Assembly (NCBI GenBank): GCA_964348015.1 | Contig: CAYGBC010000013.1 | Span: 1 to 64,000, forward strand | Length of the DNA stretch: 64,000 nucleotides | Source: SOIA01 sp964348015 | GTDB taxonomy: Bacteria; Acidobacteriota; Aminicenantia; Aminicenantales; Aminicenantaceae | Direction: 5' to 3' | Part shown: one piece after another, positions 40,810 to 49,597 of the stretch | Position numbering within the stretch: position 1 is the stretch's first letter | Layout of the letters: each line of letters starts with the position of its first letter | Position numbers and translations under genes: made by a program | Notes under the pieces: generated by a model | Seen by the model: only the letters and a program-made list of their open reading frames with translations | Told to the model about the DNA's origin: nothing | Database searches by the model: none

Positions 40810-41934
40810 ATGTCAGAATTCACGCTGATAAAGAACTGTGATGTCTTCACTCCGCTCAGAATGATCCAGAGCGGGTCCATCCTGATCGAGGGAGAAAAAA
40901 TCAAAAGAGTGGGGCAATTCGGGGACTCGAAAATTCCTCCGAATACCAGGATATTCAACTTTAAAAGCAGGATTGCTGTTCCCGGCTTCATTGATATTCA
41001 TCTTCACGGGGGAGGAGGCGTGGAGTTTACAGATTCTTCCGCAGAATCGATCATTGCGGCTTTGAAAGCTCACCTCAAAAACGGGACCACTTCTCTCCTT
41101 CCAACTCTGATGACCGCCTCTCATGAACAGATCCTGGATACCATAAGAACTTTTCTGGAAATACAAAAAGCCACTCCTGATATTCCTGACATCATCGGGC
41201 TGAATTTGGAAGGCCCGTATATCTCGAAGGAAAAAAAAGGTGTCCAGCGGACTCAATACATCCGGAGACCTTCACTGGCCGAGATGAAGGAGTATATAAA
41301 GGCCTCTCAGGGAAGTATAAGGATTGTGACCGTTGCTCCTGAGATCGACGGGATCAGTGCTTTTATCCGTTTTTTAACTGAACAGAATATTATTCCCTCG
41401 GCGGGCCACACAAATGCCAGTTTCGAACAGACGCAACAAGCGATCAAAGCCGGAGTCATGATGGCGACCCATCTTTTCAACGCGATGAGAGGAATTGCCC
41501 ACAGGGAACCGGGAGCTGCGGGGGCTTTGCTGTTGAACGATGAGGTTTATGCTGAAGTGGTGGCGGATGGAATCCATATTCATCCCTCGATTCTGAGTTT
41601 GATTGAGAGAGCCAAACCCCTCGAGAAGATCATCCTGGTCACAGATGCCACCAGGTTTTACGGTATTAAGGAAGGCCCCTCATATTCGAAAGAAGGGAAG
41701 CTTTTCGGGAGCAACACGGCACTGGATTTAGCCTTGAAGCACATGACTCGATTCACGGGGATGAAGTTCATCCAAGCACTGAGGACGGTAACGACCAATC
41801 CGGCCCGGCTTCTCAAAATCGAGGACCGAAAAGGTTCTTTGAAAAAAGGATGCGATGCGGACATTATCATTTTGGATAAGGAATACAAGCTCAAGGATGT
41901 TTTCCTGAGAGGGAAGAGAATGCGAGATTCTTAA
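40810..41934 (+). CDS. nagA: N-acetylglucosamine-6-phosphate deacetylase
   Basis: The 374-aa product shows NagA motifs: GFIDIHLHGGGG (metal HxH) near residue 60, GLNLEGPYIS, AGHTNASFEQT, ATHLFNAMRG, VADGIHIHP and LVTDA. It removes acetate from GlcNAc-6-phosphate, giving the substrate of the preceding NagB. It ends the four-gene operon with the two mutases. No transporter or kinase for GlcNAc is seen in the window, so uptake must be encoded elsewhere. Confidence 0.95.
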   Translation: MSEFTLIKNCDVFTPLRMIQSGSILIEGEKIKRVGQFGDSKIPPNTRIFNFKSRIAVPGFIDIHLHGGGGVEFTDSSAESIIAALKAHLKNGTTSLLPTLMTASHEQILDTIRTFLEIQKATPDIPDIIGLNLEGPYISKEKKGVQRTQYIRRPSLAEMKEYIKASQGSIRIVTVAPEIDGISAFIRFLTEQNIIPSAGHTNASFEQTQQAIKAGVMMATHLFNAMRGIAHREPGAAGALLLNDEVYAEVVADGIHIHPSILSLIERAKPLEKIILVTDATRFYGIKEGPSYSKEGKLFGSNTALDLALKHMTRFTGMKFIQALRTVTTNPARLLKIEDRKGSLKKGCDADIIILDKEYKLKDVFLRGKRMRDS

Positions 41935-42265
41935 AGCGGAATGAGAAGCCTGTTTATATCGGGAGGTATCCCAAACCCGACGCAAAGGAGGAAGGAGATG
42001 GAGACGCATATTGCGCCACCTCCGGCGAGCCTCCTCATGAGTTAGAGTGTCAACCCAAAAAAGAGCAGTAAAAGGAACAAATCGGTACATCCCCATAGAG
42101 ATTTAGCACATCTGTGTTAGGTCCATTCCTGATTTCAATCAGAGATTCAGATCACATTCGCGATTGAAAAAAGTTCTGCGTCTCAATGTCCTTTTTGGGA
42201 GAAGCATGTCCCATTCAAACAGCAAAGGGTGTATAATAAAATTGTCCTCTTAAGGAAGTGAAGAC
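41935..42265. other. Gene-free stretch before the GWxTD gene
   Basis: This 331-nt gap contains a strong AAAGGAGG-type site followed by a 15-codon frame (41998-42045), likely chance, and a TATAAT box at 42232-42237 that may be the -10 for the gene at 42266, though no good -35 lies 16-18 bp upstream. Nothing else is recognised. Confidence 0.4.
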
Positions 42266-43222
42266 ATGAAAAACCGGTTGGGTATTTCTCTTTCGTGGAT
42301 CGTTTTCATCCTGATATCGGTTTCCTGCAGCTCTTATTTGAAGCGCTTGAAGGATCCCTACTTCGTCAATTTTTTTGAAAAGGCTCGCTTGATCATGACC
42401 GATCAGGAGATTGATGTATATAAACGTCTTCCCGATGAGGAATCGAAAGAAGAGTTCATAAAAGAATTCTGGAGGATCAGAGATCCTGATCCCGGGACAG
42501 AAGAGAACGAAGCCAAGATCGAGTTTGAAGAAAGAATCGATTATGCGAACAGATGGTTCTGGCCCTTCAGTCAGGCACAGAGACCTGATGACGAGCCCGA
42601 TAATGATTCCGGATGGAACACGGATAGAGGACGAATGTACATCATCCTGGGCTCTCCGGACTTAATCTACATCGGTGGATTCCCTTATGCACCGGATGAC
42701 GTCCATATGCGTAAAACTGATCTCGGTGGTGATGAGATCTGGTGGTATGAACGGTATTCACTGGCTCTGCGTTTTGAAAGAACGGTAAGAGGAGACTTTC
42801 GACTTGTGATAGATACAGGGGACTTGATGGTTGCGTTAGAAAGTGCGAAATTGAACCTCGTGAGCTCTGGACTGCTTAAGGATGCAAAAAGGAGATTTGA
42901 GTTTGATGTGGAGTACAGGGACGGCTCGATCCGCATCATAATCCCTGTGAGAAGAGTGGACTTTAAAGAAGAAAATGAAAAATTAAATGCCCGGTTCTGG
43001 GTGAGAATCACCATTTATCTCGAACATACAAAAATCGATGAAATCGAAGATGTGAGAGATTTTTCAGAAAGTGAAGATGTGTTTTTGGAGACGAAAAATA
43101 TTATCCTCGAATATCCTTATGAATTGACTGCCAAAGGGAAGTACTTGTTCGATGTTGTGGTCGAAGACAGGATGGCGATGTCTTTCGGCAAGTACCGCAA
43201 CAGCGTCAAGCACAAGCATTAA
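42266..43222 (+). CDS. GWxTD domain lipoprotein
   Basis: The 318-aa product has a lipoprotein signal with lipobox near SVSC (residue 21), followed by the GWxTD domain: FWRIRDPDPGT near 74, then GWNTDRGRMYIILG near 116 and the WWYERY segment. This domain is typical of Acidobacteriota, Aminicenantes and Bacteroidota surface proteins and has no known biochemical role. The C-terminal half is an extracytoplasmic beta-rich domain (FEFDVEYRDGSIRIIIPV). It is single-gene with AAGGAAG before the ATG. Confidence 0.88.
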   Translation: MKNRLGISLSWIVFILISVSCSSYLKRLKDPYFVNFFEKARLIMTDQEIDVYKRLPDEESKEEFIKEFWRIRDPDPGTEENEAKIEFEERIDYANRWFWPFSQAQRPDDEPDNDSGWNTDRGRMYIILGSPDLIYIGGFPYAPDDVHMRKTDLGGDEIWWYERYSLALRFERTVRGDFRLVIDTGDLMVALESAKLNLVSSGLLKDAKRRFEFDVEYRDGSIRIIIPVRRVDFKEENEKLNARFWVRITIYLEHTKIDEIEDVRDFSESEDVFLETKNIILEYPYELTAKGKYLFDVVVEDRMAMSFGKYRNSVKHKH

Positions 43223-43253
43223 GGCGGGATTTTCCTTCCTCAGCTGAATCAGT

Positions 43254-43472
43254 TTATAGCGCTGCAGGTGTGTGACTGGATTCACTCTTCCCGTCAGGTT
43301 TATATCCGATTACCCAGCCTTTGATCATTTTGAGATAGTCTGTCACAGCCCGCACAGGACAGAGGTAAGTGCACCACGGCCGCTTAAGAAACAATGAAGC
43401 AATCAGGACCCCAGCCAGAAGACCGAATTGGAATTTTGAACCGGTCAGGTCAAATAAGGGGGCTGGATCATT
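43254..43472 (-). pseudogene. C-terminal remnant of a 4Fe-4S-binding membrane protein (NosR/YccM-like)
   Basis: On the minus strand an open stretch of 72 codons, bounded by stops and with no start codon, reads DPAPLFDLTGSKF, then FGLLAGVLIASLFL (membrane helix), then KRPWCTYLCPVRAV, DYLKMIKGW and a hydrophilic tail ending PAAL. The RPWC-x2-LCP signature is that of NosR/CcoG/YccM-type membrane ferredoxin proteins, here cut off before the rest of the Cys motifs. Upstream sequence on this strand does not look coding. It fills most of the 365-nt gap between the GWxTD and SDR genes, in the opposite direction to both. Confidence 0.65.
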
Positions 43473-43587
43473 TTATAAGGGGTGAAGCTTCGTAATGTTT
43501 GATTTTTCGGAGGATTTGAATATAGTAGCTGTGTTGCTTTAATGAGTGACGAAGGATGTGTTGTGTAACCTTCTGGAGGGATTGAGG

Positions 43588-44376
43588 ATGAACATTAAGA
43601 AAAAGGCCGCGGAGCTTTTATCGTTAGAGGGAAGAGTGGCGATCGTGAGTGGAGGCGGATCTGGAATCGGTCTGGGAACAGCTATCCGATTGGCTGAAGT
43701 CGGCGCGAGTATTGCACTTCTTGATATAGAAAAATCAAGCGGAAAGAAAGCCGTCAAGGAGATCAGGAAACTTGGTGGTGATGCGGAGTTTTTCATGTGT
43801 GATGTCACTTCTTACTCTGAATGCGGAGAGACCGCGAAAGCCGTGTTTGAGGAGTTCGGCAGGATCGACATTCTGTTCAATAACGCCGGTGTCATCAAGC
43901 GAAAAGACACTCTGGAGACAACCGAAGAGGATTGGGATCTAGTTTTGAGCGTTGACCTGAAAGCGATTTACTTGCTTTCCCATCACGTCATTCCCTACAT
44001 GATCGAGAATGGGGGAGGACGCATTATCAACACTGGCTCGGGTTGGGGCCTGAAAGGCGGCCCCAATGCAGTCGCGTACTGTGCGGCCATGGGCGGGACC
44101 GTCAACTTGACGCGGGCCATGGCCGTCGACCACGGGAAACACGGCATTCGTGTGAACTGTGTCTGCCCTGGCGATACCGAGACTCCTCTTCTGTACGAGG
44201 AAGCGGCTCAATTGGGAGTAGACGAAGAGGAGTTCATCCGGAGGGCGTCTGAACGTCCTCTTGAACGAGTGGGGGTGCCCGAGGATATTGCCAATGCGGT
44301 TCTCTATTTTGCCAGCGACATGTCGAGCTGGGTCACCGGTTCCATACTGGTCGTTGACGGAGGAGGATTGGCTTAG
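43588..44376 (+). CDS. SDR-family oxidoreductase lacking the catalytic lysine
   Basis: The 262-aa product has a classical SDR Rossmann fold: GGGSGIGLGTA near residue 24 for NAD(P) binding, LLDIEKSS, NNAGV and PGDTETPLL. The active-site Ser is S151 in TGSGWG and Tyr is Y164, but the YxxxK Lys is Met168 (YCAAM). Loss of that Lys would cripple normal proton relay. ATG 43588 follows GGAGGG and is preferred over GTG 43546, which would add an untypical tail. The acidic residue after strand 2 (LLDIE) favours NAD over NADP. Substrate unknown. Confidence 0.85.
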   Translation: MNIKKKAAELLSLEGRVAIVSGGGSGIGLGTAIRLAEVGASIALLDIEKSSGKKAVKEIRKLGGDAEFFMCDVTSYSECGETAKAVFEEFGRIDILFNNAGVIKRKDTLETTEEDWDLVLSVDLKAIYLLSHHVIPYMIENGGGRIINTGSGWGLKGGPNAVAYCAAMGGTVNLTRAMAVDHGKHGIRVNCVCPGDTETPLLYEEAAQLGVDEEEFIRRASERPLERVGVPEDIANAVLYFASDMSSWVTGSILVVDGGGLA

Positions 44377-44458
44377 GATTGCAAAGCAGCATTTGATTCG
44401 AGATTGATGATAGATTTTCTTTACAAAAAAAATGACCTTTCGTAAAAACCATATGATC

Positions 44459-44640
44459 CATGTCATCAGGAGCGCAGCGCGGCAATCTCGTGCGATAAAG
44501 AATTATGAATCTTCTAATATGAGATTGCCGCGCTTCACTCGCAATGACACAAGGACGAGATTGCCGCGCTTCACTCGCAATGACACAAGGACGAGATTGC
44601 CGCGCTTCACTCGCAATGACACAAGGACGAGATTGCCGCT
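44459..44640 (+). repeat. Dispersed repeat array: one inverted unit and three to four 36-bp units
   Basis: GAGATTGCCGCGCTTCACTC then GCAATGAC occurs at 44521, 44557 and 44593 with a constant ACACAAGGAC between, and a decayed fourth unit at 44629. A divergent unit in the opposite orientation (GGAGCGCAGCGCGGCAATCTC) lies at 44469-44489. The array occupies most of the 352-nt gap before gcvPA and creates a repetitive 88-codon frame that is not a gene. Confidence 0.9.
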
Positions 44641-44728
44641 CTTACTCGTGTTGCTCGCATATGCATCAAACATGTCATTGAATGGCAAATACAAATAAAG
44701 GAATAAAATTTACTCCGGGAGATTGTCC

Positions 44729-46126
44729 ATGAGGAAAAAGATTAAACCAATCCATCCCTACATTCCGAATTCTGTTCCCGAAGTCAAAGCGAAAATGCTC
44801 GATGAGATCGGGGTGAAAAGCATAGAGGAGCTGTACCGGGATATTCCCGACAGCCTGCAGTTCAAAGGAGAGCTGAACCTGCCTGAGGCCATCCACTCTG
44901 AATATGTCCTGAAACGGCATGTGGAAAGTATTCTTTCCAGAAACCGAAGCTGTAAAGAGAATGTCAGCTTCCTTGGGGCAGGATGCTGGCCGCATTATGT
45001 TCCTGCTATCTGTGATGAGATCAATCAGCGGTCGGAGTTCTTGACTGCTTACGCGGGAGAGCCTTACGAGGACCACGGCCGGTTCCAGGCTCTTTTTGAG
45101 TATCAAAGTTTGATGGGGGAGCTTCTCGATTTGGATGTGGTCAATGTTCCGACCTATGACTGGTGTCAGGCCGCGGGCACAGCTATTCGGATGGCGGGAA
45201 GGATCACAGGGCGCAGGGAAATACTCATCTCTGATACTGTCTCGCCTGACAGGCTTCTGGCGATCCGAAATTATTGCCGGCCTGTCGTCGATATCCAGAT
45301 GGTGAGCCGTGATCCTGTTTCCGGACTGATGGACATGGATGATCTCCGCTCAAAGATATCATCTTCCACTTCCGGAATATATTTTGAGAATCCGTCATAC
45401 CTGGGATTTATCGAACATCAGGGGCAGAGGATATCCGATGTCGCGCATGAAAAGGGAGCTTTGAGCGTTGTGGGAGTGGATCCTCTATCCTTGGGCGTCA
45501 TCGTTCCTCCCATCCATTATGGAGCGGATATCGTGTGCGGCGACATCCAGGGGCTTGGCAATCACATGAATTTTGGCGGAGGACAAGGGGGGTTTATTGC
45601 CACGCGGGATGAGGAGAGATTCGTTATGGAATTCCCTTCCCGTCTGTTCGGGATCACGAAGACAGCTGTTGAGGGGGAATACGGCTTCGGTGATGTGGCG
45701 TATGACCGGACATCCTTCGGAGGAAGGGAGGAGGGAAAAGAGTTTGTCGGAACACATGCCGCTCTGTGCGGGATCACGGCCGGTGTCTACCTCTCCCTGA
45801 TGGGTCCGAAAGGAATGCAGGAATTGGGACAGACTGTCATGCAGAGATCCCAGTATGCCATGAAGACACTTTCGGCGATCAAAGGAGTCGAAGCACCTTT
45901 GTTCAAGTCGCCTCATTTCAAAGAATTCGTCGTGGATTTCAGGAAAACCGGAAAAACAGTCGAGGAGATCAATAAGTGCCTGCGCGAACGAGATATATTT
46001 GGGGGGTTAGACCTCTCCTCAGAATTTCCGGAATTGGAAAACTGCGCACTCTACTGCGTGACCGAGATCCACACTAGGGAAGACATCGATAACCTTGTTC
46101 AAGCACTGAAAGAATGTTTGAGATAA
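44729..46126 (+). CDS. gcvPA: Glycine dehydrogenase (decarboxylating) subunit 1
   Basis: The 465-aa product matches the N-terminal half of the P-protein in organisms with split GcvP: HPYIPNSVPEVKAKML near the start, FLGAGCWPHYVPAIC, FLTAYAGEPYEDHGR near residue 105, YDWCQAAGTA, and DIQGLGNHMNFGGGQGGF near 280. It forms a heterotetramer with the downstream GcvPB and decarboxylates glycine, passing aminomethyl to the H-protein. It lies 13 bp before gcvPB. The other glycine-cleavage genes (gcvT, gcvH) are not in the window. ATG 44729 is preferred over TTG 44723. Confidence 0.95.
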   Translation: MRKKIKPIHPYIPNSVPEVKAKMLDEIGVKSIEELYRDIPDSLQFKGELNLPEAIHSEYVLKRHVESILSRNRSCKENVSFLGAGCWPHYVPAICDEINQRSEFLTAYAGEPYEDHGRFQALFEYQSLMGELLDLDVVNVPTYDWCQAAGTAIRMAGRITGRREILISDTVSPDRLLAIRNYCRPVVDIQMVSRDPVSGLMDMDDLRSKISSSTSGIYFENPSYLGFIEHQGQRISDVAHEKGALSVVGVDPLSLGVIVPPIHYGADIVCGDIQGLGNHMNFGGGQGGFIATRDEERFVMEFPSRLFGITKTAVEGEYGFGDVAYDRTSFGGREEGKEFVGTHAALCGITAGVYLSLMGPKGMQELGQTVMQRSQYAMKTLSAIKGVEAPLFKSPHFKEFVVDFRKTGKTVEEINKCLRERDIFGGLDLSSEFPELENCALYCVTEIHTREDIDNLVQALKECLR

Positions 46127-46139
46127 GGGGAGAATGACC

Positions 46140-47705
46140 ATGCGAAAAGAGAGAGAACCAAAAGCCAGGAATTTTCATCAAGCGAAATGGGATGAGCCCG
46201 TCATTTTTGAACTGGATACAGAAGGAGAAAAGGGGATAGTGGTTCCTGGGATAGAAAAAGAGATTGAGGAGAGCGTGGGGGATGGAATATCCGTGCTTCC
46301 GAAGAATATGAGGAGAGAGAAACCTCCTGCACTTCCTGAGATCGGACAGATGAGAGTGCTCAAGCATTACCTGCGCCTTTCTCAACACTGTTTGGGAGCG
46401 GATCTGAACGTGGACCTGGGCCAGGGAACATGCACGATGAAGTACAGCCCGAAGGTCAACGAGGAGTTCGTCCGTTCTCCGAAGTCCGCAGAGCTCCATC
46501 CTTTACAGGAGGAAAGCACGATCCAGGGGGCGCTGGAGATCATGTATAAGCTGGACCTGTTCTTGAGGGAGATATCAGGGATGGACAGCTTTTCGTTCCA
46601 GCCTGGAGGGGGGTCTCATGCAATCCTGGTCATGGCGTCCATTATCCAGGCCTATCACGAGCTGAAAGGCGAAGCGGAAAAGAGAGACGAGATCATCACG
46701 ACCATTTTTTCTCATCCGTCTGATGCGGCTGCCGCTGCGGTCAAGGGATATAAAATTATCACGCTCTACCAGAACGAGGACGGGCTTCCAGAGGTGGAAG
46801 CCCTGAAAAAGGCCGTCTCTGAACGCACAGCCGGATTGCTGATCACGAATCCTGAGGATACGGGAATATTCAATCCAAGGATCGCGGAATTCACGAAGGC
46901 CGTCCACGACGCGGGGGGGCTGTGCGGGTATGACCAGGCCAATGCCAACGGGATACTGGGTATCACCCGGGCGCGCGAGGCTGATTTTGACCTCTGCTTC
47001 TTCAACCTGCACAAAACGTTCTCTTCGCCTCATGGCTGCGGTGGGCCAGCCACAGGAGCCCTGGGTGTCACGGAAGAGCTTCAGGATTTCCTGCCGATTC
47101 CTGTTGTTAAATATGATGGGAATCAATACTGCCTGGACTCTGACCTTCCGCACACGATCGGAAAGGTGAGAAGCTTCCAAGGGGTTTTCCCGGCTGTTCT
47201 CAGAGCCTACGCCTGGATCATGAGCTTAGGAGCCGAAGGGCTGAAAGAAGCCTCGAATATAGCCGTTTTGAACAATAACTATATTCTGAAGAAAGTGAGG
47301 GAAATAAAGGGAGCCTCCGCTCCCTATGCCAAGGGAAGACACCGCATCGAACAGGTGAGGTACAGCTGGGAACAGTTGACTCAAGATACAGGAGTGTCCA
47401 CGGAAGACGTGGCTTTCCGGATGGCGGATTTTGGATTTCATCTCTGGTCGAGCCACCACCCGTTTATCGTCCCGCAGCCGTTCACCATCGAGCCGACCGA
47501 GTCCTATTCCAAGGAAGAGATCGATGAATACCTTGCCGGATTGAAAAAAATAGCGGAAGAAGCCTATGAAGACCCAGAAAAGGTTAAGCGTGCGCCGTAC
47601 AACAGCGTGGTGCACCGAATCGACAACAGCACGCTGGATGACCCGGAGAAATGGGCGATCACCTGGAGAGCCTATCAAAAAAAGCACATAAACCAGGAAG
47701 AGTGA
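46140..47705 (+). CDS. gcvPB: Glycine dehydrogenase (decarboxylating) subunit 2
   Basis: This ~521-aa product is the C-terminal, PLP-binding half of the P-protein. The Schiff-base Lys lies in NLHKTFSSPHG near residue 300, preceded by CGYDQANANG; DTGVSTEDVAFRM and HPFIVPQPFTIEPTESYS follow toward the end. It pairs with GcvPA. I use ATG 46140 because AAGGGGAG is about 7 nt upstream; ATG 46134 would leave only 1-3 nt. The N-terminal 20 residues are more charged than in many homologs. Confidence 0.95.
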   Translation: MRKEREPKARNFHQAKWDEPVIFELDTEGEKGIVVPGIEKEIEESVGDGISVLPKNMRREKPPALPEIGQMRVLKHYLRLSQHCLGADLNVDLGQGTCTMKYSPKVNEEFVRSPKSAELHPLQEESTIQGALEIMYKLDLFLREISGMDSFSFQPGGGSHAILVMASIIQAYHELKGEAEKRDEIITTIFSHPSDAAAAAVKGYKIITLYQNEDGLPEVEALKKAVSERTAGLLITNPEDTGIFNPRIAEFTKAVHDAGGLCGYDQANANGILGITRAREADFDLCFFNLHKTFSSPHGCGGPATGALGVTEELQDFLPIPVVKYDGNQYCLDSDLPHTIGKVRSFQGVFPAVLRAYAWIMSLGAEGLKEASNIAVLNNNYILKKVREIKGASAPYAKGRHRIEQVRYSWEQLTQDTGVSTEDVAFRMADFGFHLWSSHHPFIVPQPFTIEPTESYSKEEIDEYLAGLKKIAEEAYEDPEKVKRAPYNSVVHRIDNSTLDDPEKWAITWRAYQKKHINQEE

Positions 47706-47806
47706 GTGAGTTTCTTCGAAAATAAAAACATAGTGTACGGTATACAGATGCGCAGCTCAACACGAATATATCTCACTTGAAACTTTTGCGCTGAAGGGAG
47801 AATATC

Positions 47807-48697
47807 ATGAAATGGAAACCTTCTGTTCTTATGATTTTTTGCCTGGTTCTGTTGAGTCTTCCTGTTTATGCACAGGAAGAGGCTGGAGAAAAGGCAGAAA
47901 AAAAGCCAAAAAAAGAGCCGAAATTCGGCTGGCAGAAGAAAATGGTTGGGAGCCTCAATCTGACACAGAACCGCCTCAGCAACTGGACCCAGGGAGGGGA
48001 GGATTCGTTGGCCTGGCAGCTCAATATCAATTTCTTGTTCGTCAACAACCGCAAAAAGACAAACTGGTCGAATTCAGGGAGATTCATTTATGGAACGGCC
48101 AAGCTCGGAGAACAAGGATTTCGAAAGTCCATCGATGAGATCAAACTGGAAAGTGTCATCACCTATAAGGTCGGCAGTAAACTTAATCCTTTCTTGGCTG
48201 CTACATGGGAAACGCAGTTTGCGCCGTCTTATAATTACGAGACGGAGCCGGAGACTCAGATGTCCGCATTCATGGACCCGGGATATTTTCGGGAGAGTAT
48301 TGGATTGAACTACATCCCGAATGGCGTGGTCAGGGCACGATTGGGTTTGGCGCTTAAACAGACCATCGCACACGATTTCCGCAGTTCCTTCACAGATGAT
48401 CCGGACACAGAAGACAAGATCGAGTGGATTAAACATGAAGCTGGTTTTGAATCCGTCACGGATGTTTCCTGGAAAATCTCAAAAAACTCACTCTACATAT
48501 GCAAATTAGAGCTTTTTTATGCCGCTGGATCTTCAATGGATGAGACGGATGTCAACTGGGATAATATCCTCTCTGTAAAAATCTCAGAATTCGTAGGGAT
48601 TACGTTCAACTTCAATTTGTACTACGACAAAGATATCTCCAGCCGACGTCAGATCCAGCAGTCGATCGCTTTAAGCTTGACTTATGATTTCCTCTGA
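47807..48697 (+). CDS. DUF3078-family outer-membrane beta protein
   Basis: The 296-aa product has a signal peptide (cleavage near VYAQ), a short Glu/Lys-rich stretch and then a domain with the DUF3078 signature: NLTQNRLSNWTQGGEDSL near residue 50 and NNRKKTNWSNSGRFIYGTAKLG, with alternating aromatic strands (ATWETQFAPSYNYETE, FNFNLYYDKDIS, ALSLTYDFL) ending in Phe-Leu like a beta-barrel. The family is best known in Bacteroidota and is of unknown function. It is probably an outer-membrane barrel. AAGGGAG precedes the ATG. Confidence 0.85.
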   Translation: MKWKPSVLMIFCLVLLSLPVYAQEEAGEKAEKKPKKEPKFGWQKKMVGSLNLTQNRLSNWTQGGEDSLAWQLNINFLFVNNRKKTNWSNSGRFIYGTAKLGEQGFRKSIDEIKLESVITYKVGSKLNPFLAATWETQFAPSYNYETEPETQMSAFMDPGYFRESIGLNYIPNGVVRARLGLALKQTIAHDFRSSFTDDPDTEDKIEWIKHEAGFESVTDVSWKISKNSLYICKLELFYAAGSSMDETDVNWDNILSVKISEFVGITFNFNLYYDKDISSRRQIQQSIALSLTYDFL

Positions 48698-48980
48698 GCA
48701 AAATTTTGCAGAGGATAAGACGACGCAGAATCGCGAGATGTTTTTGGAGATGCTCAGCAGCCGTGTGATGATTGAATGGTAACTCTTCGTAAACTTCATT
48801 CTAATTCCGGTTAAATCAATAACCAGACTTATCTCACCCCTCCCGATGAAATAATGTATAAAAATTCACCTTTGAATTCACCACAAGAGGCGATTGCTCA
48901 ACAGGCGCAGGTATGAGAAAATTTTCTGTGAATAGAGAACGAATAAAACAGGTATTTATGCCTGAATACATGGAGGCGTT

Positions 48981-49532
48981 ATGAATTGCCCGAATTGTGA
49001 CAGATTTTCTCCCAGTTCGCGGATATGTGTTCACTGTGGAGAGCCAATGCCTTCTTCTTCCAATGCGAAACGCTCGAGCTCATTTTCCCTGTTTTCAGGG
49101 GGCAGCTCGTTCATGAAGGTTTTTTTAGTACTCCTCCTGATTATTGTTGGGTACTGGGCGTATTCGAGGTTTTTTACGGTAAAGGATATTCCTTCTTACA
49201 TGAATGAGGGGCCTGTTTATCTTAACGAAATGATCGTGAGCGGAGAGACTAATATTGTCGACCTATACAGCGATTACTGCCCTCCCTGCGTGCAGATCGC
49301 TCCCTATCTCAAAATGCTGGATTCGAGGAGGGAGGATATTTCTATCGTGAAGATCGATATCAACCGGAGCGGAGTCACTGGAATCGATTGGCGGTCACCT
49401 GTGGCGAGACAGTTCAAACTGAGCAGCATCCCTCACTTTATCGTTATCTCTCCATCGGGAAAACTGAAATTTCAGGGGAAAAAGGCATATAAGTTTGTAC
49501 TGGCCCAGTTGAAGGAAGAAGGATTAATTTAA
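48981..49532 (+). CDS. Zinc-ribbon, single-pass membrane thioredoxin-like protein
   Basis: The 183-aa product begins with a zinc ribbon CPNC...CVHC (residues 3-19), a Ser-rich linker and one membrane helix (VFLVLLLIIVGYWAYS, ~47-62). The C-terminal thioredoxin fold has the redox motif CPPC in YSDYCPPCVQ near residue 98, LDSRREDISIVKIDIN and cis-Pro in SSIPHFIV. With the ribbon in the cytoplasm the thioredoxin would face the periplasm and could reduce or oxidise envelope disulfides. GGAGG precedes the ATG. No partner gene lies adjacent. Confidence 0.88.
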   Translation: MNCPNCDRFSPSSRICVHCGEPMPSSSNAKRSSSFSLFSGGSSFMKVFLVLLLIIVGYWAYSRFFTVKDIPSYMNEGPVYLNEMIVSGETNIVDLYSDYCPPCVQIAPYLKMLDSRREDISIVKIDINRSGVTGIDWRSPVARQFKLSSIPHFIVISPSGKLKFQGKKAYKFVLAQLKEEGLI

Positions 49533-49597
49533 TCCAAGAATTTCCCAGATAGCATCAGGGAATGTATTCGCTCCAGTCAGATTTGTAACCGCCTTGC

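Noticed and set aside
41998..42045. 15-codon frame after AAAGGAGG
   Set aside because: It ends in METHIAPPPASLLMS with no structure around it and no adjacent gene that it could lead; likely chance.
44432..44698. 88-codon repetitive frame across the repeat array
   Set aside because: It encodes only the translated repeat (RLPRFTRNDT units), arises because 36 bp is a multiple of three, and lacks a proper ribosome site. The reverse-strand frame is of the same origin.
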